A DNA stretch of 64,000 nt, from contig NZ_JBKOPS010000006.1 in NCBI RefSeq assembly GCF_047272945.1, positions 124,001 through 188,000 of the forward strand. Direction: 5' to 3'. The stretch comes from Rubrolithibacter danxiaensis (GTDB lineage Bacteria; Bacteroidota; Bacteroidia; Sphingobacteriales; Sphingobacteriaceae). Shown here one piece after another: positions 33,089-40,760 of this stretch; positions within the stretch are counted from its first letter, which is position 1; the number at the start of each line of letters is the position of its first letter. The position numbers and the translations under genes are program-made. The notes beneath the pieces are model-generated. The model searched no databases. It was given only the letters and a program-made list of their open reading frames with translations, and was not told where the DNA came from.

Positions 33089-33383
33089 GAACGACTATTC
33101 CTTAATAGTTTTTTTCGAAAATGAAAAGCCCAAAAGATGGCAGTATGTCCACAAGCTGAATGTATTCGTTTTAAACTTCCTTAATAAAAAATATAAAGAC
33201 TGGAAGTATTTTAATGTTTACGACCGACATACAGGGCAGTATTTAAAGCGATTCTATGTGGGTCAGTTCGTGCCTGAGTTCTTGGCTTTATTTTTTTTAA
33301 CCTTTAATCTTCTTTGGTTAGTTCAGCTTGGCACCTTTAATAATGGTTTTAATTATTCCTCAACGATTCAGACGGCATGTTAG
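33081..33383 (+). CDS. Small element protein with C-terminal membrane segment
   Basis: The frame starts with GTG at 33081 inside the HTH gene and gives 100 residues. Residues 1-65 are soluble and aromatic/basic (RWQYVHKLNVFVLNFLNKKYKDWKYFNVYDRHTGQYLKRFY). Residues about 66-85 are a single hydrophobic helix (FLALFFLTFNLLWLVQLG). It overlaps rep by 7 bp. No family is recognised. Possible roles are membrane tethering of Rep or an entry-exclusion or toxin-like function, with no direct support. Confidence 0.55.
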   Translation: MHKNDYSLIVFFENEKPKRWQYVHKLNVFVLNFLNKKYKDWKYFNVYDRHTGQYLKRFYVGQFVPEFLALFFLTFNLLWLVQLGTFNNGFNYSSTIQTAC

Positions 33384-34231
33384 TGAAAAACACGTTTGGA
33401 TTAAGCTCGGTACTAGGTACTTTCCAAGCAAAAAAAAGCTATCATTCTAAATTTGCCGGCTCGTCTCTCGACAGAAAAAAAAGCTTACCAAAAGAGAAAG
33501 AAGCAAAAGTTGAAACGGTAAAGAAAGAAAAGGTTGTCAAGGAGCGCAAAATGTCTCCAAGAACTAAAACAAAGATTCGAAAGAAAATTTTCGCTCTGTC
33601 CCAAGTTCAGAAACGTTTAACATTTGTCGCTCTGACTTTTGTAAATGCAGTTAAAGACGAAGAAGCAATTATCATTCTAAGAAAATTCTTGGACAACATT
33701 AAAAAGCGGTCTAAAGACTTTCAATACTTGTGGGTAGCGGAACGACAAACGGAGAACAAAGTGTTTCCCGACAATATTCATTTTCATTTAATAACCAACA
33801 AGTATTGGGACATAAAGAAAACCCTAAATTATTGGACGGACTTGCAGGCTTCACATGGGATAGTTCCTCGCGGCAAAGCCGGTTCCTCGGGCTTTGATGT
33901 CAAAACCGTTTCTTCAAAAAACCCATCTCAATTAGGCATTTACTTAACAAAGTATGTAACTAAAAATACGGCTAAGTTTAAATGTCAAGTCTGGAACTGC
34001 TCAAAGAAAATCTCGGCACTCTACACGGATTTCTATTCCGATTACTCATTCATCGAGCAATTACAAAAACTGAAAGGAGATGCTATAAAAGAAGTTCAAA
34101 TGGAATATTGCACACTTCATTTAATTCCCCTTGATAAATCAACAATCCGCTTTTATGACAAAATCGGTTTTCAAAATCAAAAAGTATGGTCAAATCTTAA
34201 ACTACAAAACAATGCCAAAATCGAGAAATAG
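33377..34231 (+). CDS. HUH-family rolling-circle replication initiator (Rep)
   Basis: The 284-residue protein has the three HUH Rep motifs in order: motif I FVALTF (83-88), motif II NIHFHLI with metal ligands His135 and His137, and motif III YLTKYVTK with candidate nucleophile Tyr189 or Tyr193. The first 75 residues are highly basic. It should nick an origin and start single-strand replication of the excised circle. Similar proteins occur on small plasmids and ssDNA phages of Bacteroidota. No origin hairpin could be assigned with confidence. Confidence 0.8.
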   Translation: MLVKNTFGLSSVLGTFQAKKSYHSKFAGSSLDRKKSLPKEKEAKVETVKKEKVVKERKMSPRTKTKIRKKIFALSQVQKRLTFVALTFVNAVKDEEAIIILRKFLDNIKKRSKDFQYLWVAERQTENKVFPDNIHFHLITNKYWDIKKTLNYWTDLQASHGIVPRGKAGSSGFDVKTVSSKNPSQLGIYLTKYVTKNTAKFKCQVWNCSKKISALYTDFYSDYSFIEQLQKLKGDAIKEVQMEYCTLHLIPLDKSTIRFYDKIGFQNQKVWSNLKLQNNAKIEK

Positions 34232-34457
34232 AAAAAACAGAAAAGCTTATATAGCTCCGCAAAGTTTCAACCTTGTAGGTTTATGGGCAGACCAAATACA
34301 GACATGTAATTCTTGTACTTTCAAAAGATATTACTTTGAGTTTGATGAACTACCCGATTCGGAAAGGCAATTGTGGAAAGAACAGGAAGACTTTGAATTG
34401 ATTGATTTTTTTCTTTACTGCCCCGATTGTAAAGAGTATTCAGCAATTTATAAATAA
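34212..34457 (+). CDS. Small zinc-ribbon protein of the element
   Basis: The ATG at 34212, inside the end of rep, gives 81 residues beginning with a basic patch (MPKSRNRKNRKAY). It has two cysteine pairs CNSC and CPDC about 35 residues apart, a likely zinc ribbon. The upstream part of the open frame overlaps rep and is disregarded. Function is unknown. It is probably cotranscribed with rep. Confidence 0.55.
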   Translation: MPKSRNRKNRKAYIAPQSFNLVGLWADQIQTCNSCTFKRYYFEFDELPDSERQLWKEQEDFELIDFFLYCPDCKEYSAIYK

Positions 34458-34461
34458 AGTA

Positions 34462-34482
34462 AGAGCCACAAGTTGTGGCTCT
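34462..34482. terminator. Hairpin between convergent element genes
   Basis: AGAGCCACA and TGTGGCTCT form a perfect 9-bp stem with loop AGT. T-rich sequence follows on both strands. It separates the plus-strand replication genes from the minus-strand cargo. Confidence 0.65.
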
Positions 34483-34522
34483 ACTCATTTTCTAAAGTGA
34501 CAGACGAAGTTTAATTTCCGTT

Positions 34523-35605
34523 TTATTTACCTGATTTTACTCGGTTGTCGTACTTACATAACATTTGGCAATTTTCCGCGATGGTCTTACCACCCTCATG
34601 CCAAGGCGTTATGTGGTCTGCTTCCATCTCATGCAGTTCAAATACTACTCCGCACTTAGGACAAACACCTTTTTGTCTTTCATATGCCTCACGCTTTTGT
34701 TTATCTGTAAAGGCACGAATACTTAAATATTTTTCATTTCTCGTTATTACATATTCATAAATGCCTGACTTTTTCGTTACGTCCTCATCTTGCATTAATT
34801 GAGTAATTTCTACTTCAAGTGTCTTAGCATCAAAATCTTTGTCTTTGTAATTATTATATAAAAAGCCGTAGTTAACGCCTTTCATTTCTTTGCGATATTT
34901 TGGAAATATCACTTCAACCCAACTTATCAGGTTCTTAAAATACAACCATAATTCATTAGCATTTTCCTTGTGCTGGTTTTCCGCCATATATTGCTCAATA
35001 TTGTCGTTGCTTAACCAACTAATGGCTGCTTCTAAATAGTCTTGCCGAATAGGCGAACCTGTTAAATAATCACTCCCAATTTTGTATGCAGGGCAGCCTG
35101 TCTTACTAAAATATTTTTTTGCCTCTGTAAGCCATGTACCTGTGTAAACGGCGTTTCTCAATTCCTGTGCTGTAAGCTTTTCCCCTGCAATATTTATAGT
35201 CTTAAACCAATCCAATTTTTCTTTATCATTTCCTTCGCAGAAGTAAACCATTAATTTATAATCTAAAATCTGGTTTTTTTCAACGTTTGTAAGGTTGTTG
35301 AAATACATTGAATTTAAAGAAAAGCTACCCGTTACGTATTCGCAAAGGCTAATGGTTCGTTGCTGTCCATCTAAAACCTCGAAAGTGTTATCGTCGTTTT
35401 TTACCCAATACATTACATTGAGCGGAAAATCCTTTTTGACAGTTTCTATTACAGAATCTCTTTGTTTGTCTTTATAGACAAATTCACGTTGATATTTTGG
35501 GCGAATGTTAAGGCTGCCACCATATCCGACAACTCCTTCTTCATCGTCGTTTATGTACCCTTGCGAAACTTCCCTAATCGTAATTTCTCTAAGTTTTATT
35601 ATCAC
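34523..35605 (-). CDS. DUF262 (ParB-like) plus HNH endonuclease
   Basis: The 360-residue protein has an N-terminal DUF262 domain with IRPKYQREFVY (34-43) and DGQQR (79-83). The C-terminal HNH nuclease has zinc-type CPKC (315-318), Asp330-His331 in ADHITPWHEGG and Asn345 with a later CxxxC. DUF262-HNH nucleases include GmrSD, SspE and BrxU, which use the DGQQR site for nucleotide or DNA-modification sensing. Here it overlaps an M.EcoRI-like methyltransferase by GTGA (GTG start), which implies a two-gene modification-dependent restriction or defence system. It could cut unmodified foreign DNA or sense a modification; sequence alone cannot decide. Confidence 0.85.
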   Translation of the reverse strand: MIIKLREITIREVSQGYINDDEEGVVGYGGSLNIRPKYQREFVYKDKQRDSVIETVKKDFPLNVMYWVKNDDNTFEVLDGQQRTISLCEYVTGSFSLNSMYFNNLTNVEKNQILDYKLMVYFCEGNDKEKLDWFKTINIAGEKLTAQELRNAVYTGTWLTEAKKYFSKTGCPAYKIGSDYLTGSPIRQDYLEAAISWLSNDNIEQYMAENQHKENANELWLYFKNLISWVEVIFPKYRKEMKGVNYGFLYNNYKDKDFDAKTLEVEITQLMQDEDVTKKSGIYEYVITRNEKYLSIRAFTDKQKREAYERQKGVCPKCGVVFELHEMEADHITPWHEGGKTIAENCQMLCKYDNRVKSGK

Positions 35606-36648
35606 AACCGTTTATTTTTAATTATTATTCTTGCATACATGGCTTTATAATTTCCATTAATTACGATAACTCCACGTGCGTTTAAATCATTAGCATTTGG
35701 AACTTCTGATTTCTCGTACTTTTTAGTTCTTAACCCTGATGAATTCTCTCTATCCATAATCCCCAAAATTTCAAATTGGTTAGGATTGTATTTATCTATA
35801 AAAGTGATTGGCACAGCCATTAAACCCTCATAATCTACTGGTATTTCAGCTACCTTAGATACCTCTATAGCATCATAGTTATCATAAGTTGGATAATACC
35901 TTTCATTACCGTAATAGGTCTTATAAAGAATTATATCCTCATGTCGTTTTCGGGTATCTAAATTGGTAAACCAATAGACACTACCCATGCTAAAATATTT
36001 CTGCCCGTTTTTAATTTTTATTCTGGTTTCGGTTTCTATTTCATAATGGTCTGGAACTTTAAACCATTTTGTCCCTCCATTATCCACTCCAGTCCAAATT
36101 TTGTTTTTTTGTACAAGCCTGAAAATTTCCTTGTAAGTTAAATTGTTCTGATTACCGATAATTAAAAAACTTTTGCCATATTCAATAAGCTGCGCAACGT
36201 ATTCGCGAAAGAGCGAAAATGGGGGATTTGTAACTACTATGTCGGCTTGTTTCAAAAGTTCTATACTTTCAGGACTACGAAAATCTCCGTCACCTTTCAA
36301 AGGGTGTATTCCAATTTCTTCGGGGTTAGGAACCCTATCGCCGTTTTTATCACCGTTATATTCCAACCAAATTGCACTTTCAGACTTGTATTTACTAAAT
36401 AAATCTCTTTCCTGACTTTTGTAGCAAGTAGTGATTAGTTTTTTGAGTTCTAAATCTTCAAATTTGTGTGAGAAATAATGAAAGAAATTACTAATTCTTG
36501 GGTCGTCACAATTACAAAAAACAGTCTTCCCTTTGAAGTGGTGTTTGTAATGTCGCAGCTCCTTTTCGATGTCTGTTAATTCAGTATAAAACTCATCGTT
36601 TTTACCTGCCTTTGCCTTTTTTAAATTATTATTTAAGGATTTCGCCAT
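35602..36648 (-). CDS. EcoRI-family adenine-specific DNA methyltransferase
   Basis: The 348-residue protein matches M.EcoRI along its length: KNDEFYT near residue 17-22, FCNCDDPRISNFF (44-56), GDGDFRSPESIELL, the catalytic NPPF (141-144) in VVTNPPFSLF, a KYNPNQFEILG stretch and an IIIKNKRL end. M.EcoRI adds a methyl group to adenine N6 within GAATTC; whether this homologue keeps that target is unknown. It is first in the cargo unit and would protect host DNA from the coupled DUF262-HNH nuclease. It reads toward the centre of the element, opposite to integrase and rep. Confidence 0.88.
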   Translation of the reverse strand: MAKSLNNNLKKAKAGKNDEFYTELTDIEKELRHYKHHFKGKTVFCNCDDPRISNFFHYFSHKFEDLELKKLITTCYKSQERDLFSKYKSESAIWLEYNGDKNGDRVPNPEEIGIHPLKGDGDFRSPESIELLKQADIVVTNPPFSLFREYVAQLIEYGKSFLIIGNQNNLTYKEIFRLVQKNKIWTGVDNGGTKWFKVPDHYEIETETRIKIKNGQKYFSMGSVYWFTNLDTRKRHEDIILYKTYYGNERYYPTYDNYDAIEVSKVAEIPVDYEGLMAVPITFIDKYNPNQFEILGIMDRENSSGLRTKKYEKSEVPNANDLNARGVIVINGNYKAMYARIIIKNKRL

Positions 36649-36730
36649 TCGTTTTAAATACTTTACAGGTGCGATTAAATTAATAATAAATTTTATATCA
36701 GATAGAGCTTTAAAAACTTTAACAAAAACA

Positions 36731-36748
36731 GTCCCCTATCTTGTCCCC
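36731..36748. promoter_or_regulatory. Right paired integrase arm-type sites
   Basis: GTCCCC units at 36731-36736 and 36743-36748, same orientation and 12-bp spacing as at the left end. Confidence 0.6.
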
Positions 36749-36789
36749 TAAAAAGAAAAATGCCCTGTAAATAGCTAATCTACAGAGCA
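36749..36789 (-). terminator. Element-supplied terminator for tRNA-Leu
   Basis: TGCCCTGTA (36761-36769) pairs with TACAGAGCA (36781-36789), 8 of 9 bp. TTTTTCTTTTT follows on the minus strand. It lies just past tRNA-Leu and appears to replace the terminator displaced to 30345-30382. Confidence 0.6.
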
Positions 36790-36803
36790 GTAAAGAATTT
36801 AAC

Positions 36804-36819
36804 TGTACTCGGGGCGGGA
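36804..36819. repeat. attR: tRNA-Leu 3' end copy
   Basis: TGTACTCGGGGCGGGA forms the 3' end of the intact tRNA-Leu and is identical to 30382-30397. Confidence 0.85.
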
Positions 36820-36891
36820 ATCGAACCCGCACTCGCTTTAGGGCGAACAGGATTTTAAGTCCTGCGTGTCTACCAGTTCCACCACCCGAGC
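36806..36891 (-). tRNA. tRNA-Leu(TAA)
   Basis: The 86-nt cloverleaf has acceptor GCTCGGG/CCCGAGT, anticodon stem CAGGA/TCCTG with loop CTTAAAA (anticodon TAA), a long class II variable arm and T-arm GCGGGTTCGATTCCCGC. CCA is not encoded. Its 3' end is the integration site of the element. It lies 50 bp downstream of tRNA-Gly and is probably on the same transcript. Confidence 0.95.
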
Positions 36892-36941
36892 AGGTGATTA
36901 ACCTTTTAAAATTAAAATCCCTCCTGCGAAGAAGGGATTAG

Positions 36942-37014
36942 AGCGAAAGACGAGATTCGAACTCGCGACCCCAACCTTGGCAAGGTTGTGCTCTACCAAC
37001 TGAGCTACTTTCGC
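36942..37014 (-). tRNA. tRNA-Gly(GCC)
   Basis: The 73-nt cloverleaf has acceptor GCGAAAG/CTTTCGC, anticodon stem CAACC/GGTTG with loop TTGCCAA (anticodon GCC) and T-arm GCGAGTTCGAATCTCGT. CCA is not encoded. A strong promoter lies 14-43 bp upstream. Confidence 0.95.
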
Positions 37015-37027
37015 GTTTTGGTGAGTG

Positions 37028-37057
37028 CAAATATAGCCAGAAAAGCAAATCTGTCAA
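37028..37057 (-). promoter_or_regulatory. Promoter of the tRNA-Gly/tRNA-Leu unit
   Basis: On the minus strand TTGACA (37057-37052), a 16-bp spacer and TATATTTG (37035-37028) match Bacteroidota -33/-7 elements. Transcription would begin close to the tRNA-Gly 5' end. Confidence 0.7.
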
Positions 37058-37082
37058 TTATTTTTTGATTTTTTTTGAAATC

Positions 37083-37574
37083 TTATGCTAAGTCGCTGCT
37101 TTTCAATGTATCAATTATTAAATCTTTTTCATATCCTTTTGAAGAAGCGAACTGTATAAGCTTGTATCTGCGCCGAAAAGCATCTTTTTCATTCAGTATT
37201 TCTGCTTTTTTCTCTAAAAGACAGCGTAAACACTCCGAGTATTCATCTGCAGATATTTGTTTTAGCGCAACTCCTATTAACTTCTCGGGTACCTTTTTTA
37301 ACTTCAGCCCCTGTTTTATTTTAAGTCTTCCCCATTTTTTCATTCGGAATTTTCCTAACGCGTAGCTTATTGCAAAACGTTCTTCATTTAAAAAGTTAGC
37401 CTGTATTAATTCTGAAATTATTTCTTCAGCCTCGGATGGAAAGGCACCCATAGAGTAAAGCTTTTCCCTTACTTCCTGTTGCGAACGTTCCTGGTATGCG
37501 CAAAAATGCTCTGCTTTAGCCAGAGCCTCCTGTTTACTTTTAACTTTTCTTTGCGGATGTTGTTCATCTGACAT
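37083..37574 (-). CDS. recX: RecX regulatory protein
   Basis: The 163-residue protein has three RecX-type three-helix repeats, with ALAKAEHFCAYQERSQQEVREKLYSMG at the start and FLNEERFAISYALGKFRMKKWGRLKIKQGL in the middle. RecX modulates RecA filament growth. It is not next to recA here, as is common in Bacteroidota. It is divergent from murF-alr. Confidence 0.92.
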   Translation of the reverse strand: MSDEQHPQRKVKSKQEALAKAEHFCAYQERSQQEVREKLYSMGAFPSEAEEIISELIQANFLNEERFAISYALGKFRMKKWGRLKIKQGLKLKKVPEKLIGVALKQISADEYSECLRCLLEKKAEILNEKDAFRRRYKLIQFASSKGYEKDLIIDTLKSSDLA

Positions 37575-37635
37575 ATCTGATTAAAATCGTAAAAATATTT
37601 ATCATAATCCTAAAATTTAAGAGAAATTAGCAAGC

Positions 37636-40101
37636 ATGAATCATAAACTGTATCCGGTAAAAGACATAGAAAGAATAGTTGGAGCAAAAGGAAATATCGC
37701 TGATGTGGAAGCTGAGATCCGTACGCTTTGCTACGATAGCAGGAAATTAACGGATATTAAATTCGCTTTGTTTTTTGCTATAAAAGGCCGTCGTGACGGA
37801 CATTCTTTTATTCCTGAGGTTTATGAAGCAGGAGTCCGTAATTTTATTATTTCAGATTTTAATTTCGATAGCAAAAAATTTCCTGAAGCTAATTTTTTAA
37901 CAGTTTCCGATACATTAAAAGCTTTACAGGCACTGGCTGCTTATCATCGTTCATGTTTTACTTACCCGGTAATTGCAATAACCGGAAGCAACGGAAAAAC
38001 CATTGTTAAAGAATGGTTATACCAGTTACTTGCCCCGGAATACAATATTATCCGTAGCCCGAAAAGTTACAACTCACAGATCGGTGTTCCGCTTTCTGTA
38101 TGGGAAATGAATGAAGACCATCAACTGGCAATTTTTGAAACAGGTATCTCCAAAGCGGGAGAAATGAAAGCGTTAGCAGCTATAATTAACCCGACAATTG
38201 GCATTTTAACGAATATAGGCGACGCTCATAATGAAGGATTTTCCTCGGTTGAAGAGAAAATCAAAGAAAAGCTTTCTCTGTTTCAAAACACATCCCTTTT
38301 TATTTATTCGCCTTTTTATCTTAAAAATTATAAAGGTGAAATCCCTGGTAAAAAAACTTTTACATGGTGCCAGCATTTTAAAGCAGACCTGGAAGTAATA
38401 GACGATGAAATTCTGGAAGGAAAGTATGAATTTCTTCGTGGTAAGTTTCAAAATGGGGAGATTCAAAGTCTTATTCCTTTTACTGATGCCGCCTCGGTAG
38501 AAAATGGAATTTGCTGTTGGGCAACCTTACTAGCTTTAGGATATTCGCCCGAAGAAGCGGATAAGCGCCTGGAAAAGCTTCAGCCGGTGAGAATGCGGCT
38601 GGAGCTGAAGAATGGCATAAATAACTGTTCGATTATTGATGATTCATACAGTCTCGACATATCTTCACTTGCAATTGCCCTTGATTTTCTGAATCAGCAG
38701 AACCAGCATATCAGGCGTTCTTTAATATTGTCTGATATTCCTGAGGCTGGCCCGGATACCGATCTTTTATATTCGCAGGTTGCAAATCTGCTGCAAAGTA
38801 AAGAGGTCGATCAACTTATAGGAGTTGGCAGTGAGATTTCAAAACATGCAGACAAATTTACCCTAGAGAAAGCATTTTTTCCCGATACTGATACCTTGCT
38901 GAAAAACCTTGAGAAGCTGAAGTTTTTTAATGAAACGATTCTTTTAAAAGGGGCCCGGACATTTCAGTTTGAACGTATCAGTAAAGCATTGACCCAGAAA
39001 GTTCATGAAACCGTTCTGGAAATAAACTTGAATGCTTTAGAGCATAATCTGAATTATTATAAAGCTTTACTAAATCCGGGTGTGAAAATAATGGTAATGG
39101 TAAAGGCTTTTTCTTATGGCAGCGGAAGCTACGAGATTGCTAACTTGCTTCAGTTTAATAAGGTAGATTATTTAGCCGTTGCTTATGCGGATGAGGGTGT
39201 TGCATTGCGAAAAGCAGGTATTACATTGCCCATTGTGGTTATGAATCCTGATTTTTTAGCTTTTGATACTATTATTGAACATAATCTTGAACCCGAAATA
39301 TACAGTAAACGAATTTTTTATGATTTCGTGGAAGCTTTGAATGTTAAGAACAAGGAAGGCTACCCGGTACATATTAAGCTCGACACAGGCATGCATCGCC
39401 TTGGCTTTATGCCGGACGAGATAGAATTGTTATTATCTTTACTGGCAGATACGCCTGCAATAAAAGTGCAAAGTGTATTTTCGCACCTGGTAGGGAGTGA
39501 GGATAAGGAAGAGGACGAGTTTACACGGCATCAGTTAAAAATATTTGAAGAATTAACAGATCAGATTGAAAAGGCTATTGGCTATTCTTTTATCAGGCAT
39601 ATTGCCAATACATCAGCAATCAGCAGGTGGCCAAAAGCACAATTTGGTATGGTTCGGTTAGGAATCGGCCTGTATGGTGTAGACGGTACCTATAAAGATA
39701 GTTCCCCCTTACAAACGGTTGCAACATTGAAAACCAGTATTTCTCAAATTAAAGAACTGAAGCCGGGAGATACAGTAGGTTATAACCGGAAAGGGATTTT
39801 ACCAGATGGTGGTAAAATAGCTACTGTTAAGATAGGGTACGCTGATGGATACAGCAGGAAGTTTGGAAACGGGCGGGGCAAAATGCTTGTTAATGGGGTT
39901 AAAGTTTCTACCATTGGGAATATTTGCATGGACATGTGTATGCTTGATATAACAGGTTTAAATGTAGCAGAAGGGGAGGAGGTAATTGTTTTTAATGAAC
40001 AGATCCGTGTGGAAGACCTTGCCCAACTGCTGGAAACTATACCTTATGAAATACTGACAGGAGTATCTCAGCGAGTTAAACGAATTTATTATTACGAGTA
40101 A
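37636..40101 (+). CDS. Bifunctional MurF ligase / alanine racemase
   Basis: The 821-residue fusion has MurF in residues 1 to about 450 (ATP loop AITGSNGKTIVKEWLYQLL, EMGIS-like FETGISKAGEM) and alanine racemase from about 456 to the end. The racemase has the PLP lysine Lys490 in VMVKAFSYGSG, LDTGMHRLGF, GIGLYGVDG and the second catalytic region KIGYADGYSR. Together they make D-Ala and attach D-Ala-D-Ala to UDP-MurNAc-tripeptide in cell-wall synthesis. This fusion is characteristic of Bacteroidota. The Walker-type loop has TIVK in place of the more usual TTVK. Confidence 0.95.
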   Translation: MNHKLYPVKDIERIVGAKGNIADVEAEIRTLCYDSRKLTDIKFALFFAIKGRRDGHSFIPEVYEAGVRNFIISDFNFDSKKFPEANFLTVSDTLKALQALAAYHRSCFTYPVIAITGSNGKTIVKEWLYQLLAPEYNIIRSPKSYNSQIGVPLSVWEMNEDHQLAIFETGISKAGEMKALAAIINPTIGILTNIGDAHNEGFSSVEEKIKEKLSLFQNTSLFIYSPFYLKNYKGEIPGKKTFTWCQHFKADLEVIDDEILEGKYEFLRGKFQNGEIQSLIPFTDAASVENGICCWATLLALGYSPEEADKRLEKLQPVRMRLELKNGINNCSIIDDSYSLDISSLAIALDFLNQQNQHIRRSLILSDIPEAGPDTDLLYSQVANLLQSKEVDQLIGVGSEISKHADKFTLEKAFFPDTDTLLKNLEKLKFFNETILLKGARTFQFERISKALTQKVHETVLEINLNALEHNLNYYKALLNPGVKIMVMVKAFSYGSGSYEIANLLQFNKVDYLAVAYADEGVALRKAGITLPIVVMNPDFLAFDTIIEHNLEPEIYSKRIFYDFVEALNVKNKEGYPVHIKLDTGMHRLGFMPDEIELLLSLLADTPAIKVQSVFSHLVGSEDKEEDEFTRHQLKIFEELTDQIEKAIGYSFIRHIANTSAISRWPKAQFGMVRLGIGLYGVDGTYKDSSPLQTVATLKTSISQIKELKPGDTVGYNRKGILPDGGKIATVKIGYADGYSRKFGNGRGKMLVNGVKVSTIGNICMDMCMLDITGLNVAEGEEVIVFNEQIRVEDLAQLLETIPYEILTGVSQRVKRIYYYE

Positions 40102-40103
40102 GT

Positions 40104-40700
40104 ATGAACCGGATTTTTAAAGCACTGATAAATTACTTTATAAAGGGAGTACTGATTGTAGTCCCTTTGGGAGCGGCTATTTTTTTGATTTACTGGATAA
40201 TTTCTACCATTGATTATTCTTTGAACCTTAGCAATATACTTTGGGTAGATTCAAAAACAGGAAAACCGGTATATATTCCTGGCCTGGGTATCCTTACCGT
40301 GTTGGTTATTATTTTGGTTGCCGGAATTATTGTCACCAACTTTATTACTGACCCGATTAAGATATGGTTCAGCCGCTGGATGAAGAGACTGCCAATCATC
40401 AATTTCCTGTATTCTTCTATTAAAGATTTAACAGAAGCATTTGTGGGTGATGAAAAGAAGTTTAATGAACCTGTAATTGTTGAGATAAATGAAACAGGGT
40501 TAAAACAGGTAGGATTTCTAACCCAGAAGGATCTTTCAAAAGTAGGCTTAGCCGGAGAAGTTGCGGTATATTTTCCATTTTCGTATTCCTTTGCCGGCCA
40601 GCTTTGTATCGTACAGGCAGAAAAAGTGAAACACCTGCAAATGAGTGCTACTGAAGCAATGAAATTTGTAGTATCAGGCGGGGTTAGCGGAGGAGTGTGA
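40104..40700 (+). CDS. DUF502 membrane protein
   Basis: The 198-residue protein has two transmembrane helices (about 8-33 and 55-80), a conserved PLGAAIFLIYWI, a PGLGILTVLVIILVAGIIVTN segment and a soluble domain ending VSGGVSGGV. This matches the DUF502 family. Its function is unknown; a plant homologue is linked to the continuous vascular ring. It starts 2 bp after murF-alr, so it is cotranscribed with a cell-wall gene. Confidence 0.9.
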   Translation: MNRIFKALINYFIKGVLIVVPLGAAIFLIYWIISTIDYSLNLSNILWVDSKTGKPVYIPGLGILTVLVIILVAGIIVTNFITDPIKIWFSRWMKRLPIINFLYSSIKDLTEAFVGDEKKFNEPVIVEINETGLKQVGFLTQKDLSKVGLAGEVAVYFPFSYSFAGQLCIVQAEKVKHLQMSATEAMKFVVSGGVSGGV

Positions 40701-40760
40701 TTCTGGATTGAAAAATTGAATTTCTAAAACAATTGTGTCCTTTTTTTGTTTGTAAAAACA

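Larger units (their letters stand above)
30382..36819. mobile_element. Integrated element in tRNA-Leu(TAA) with restriction-type cargo
   Basis: The element of about 6.4 kb lies between two 16-bp copies of the tRNA-Leu 3' end. It contains a tyrosine integrase next to the left end, an RteC-like protein, a HTH/excisionase-like protein, a small membrane protein, an HUH Rep and a zinc-ribbon protein, all on plus. A methyltransferase and DUF262-HNH nuclease are on minus. Codon use (CAA over CAG, high A) differs from flanking genes. No relaxase, coupling protein or virion genes are seen, so spread probably relies on Rep plus a helper (inference). The intact tRNA is retained at the right end. Confidence 0.85.

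Noticed and set aside
34523..36648. Avoidance of GAATTC as proof of an EcoRI-type specificity
   Set aside because: GAATTC occurs several times in the window (for example near 27911, 29721 and inside the methylase gene), so no avoidance is visible and the target site stays unknown.
37636..40101. MurF-alanine racemase fusion as a novelty
   Set aside because: The fusion is a known, common arrangement in Bacteroidota, so it was listed as a feature only.
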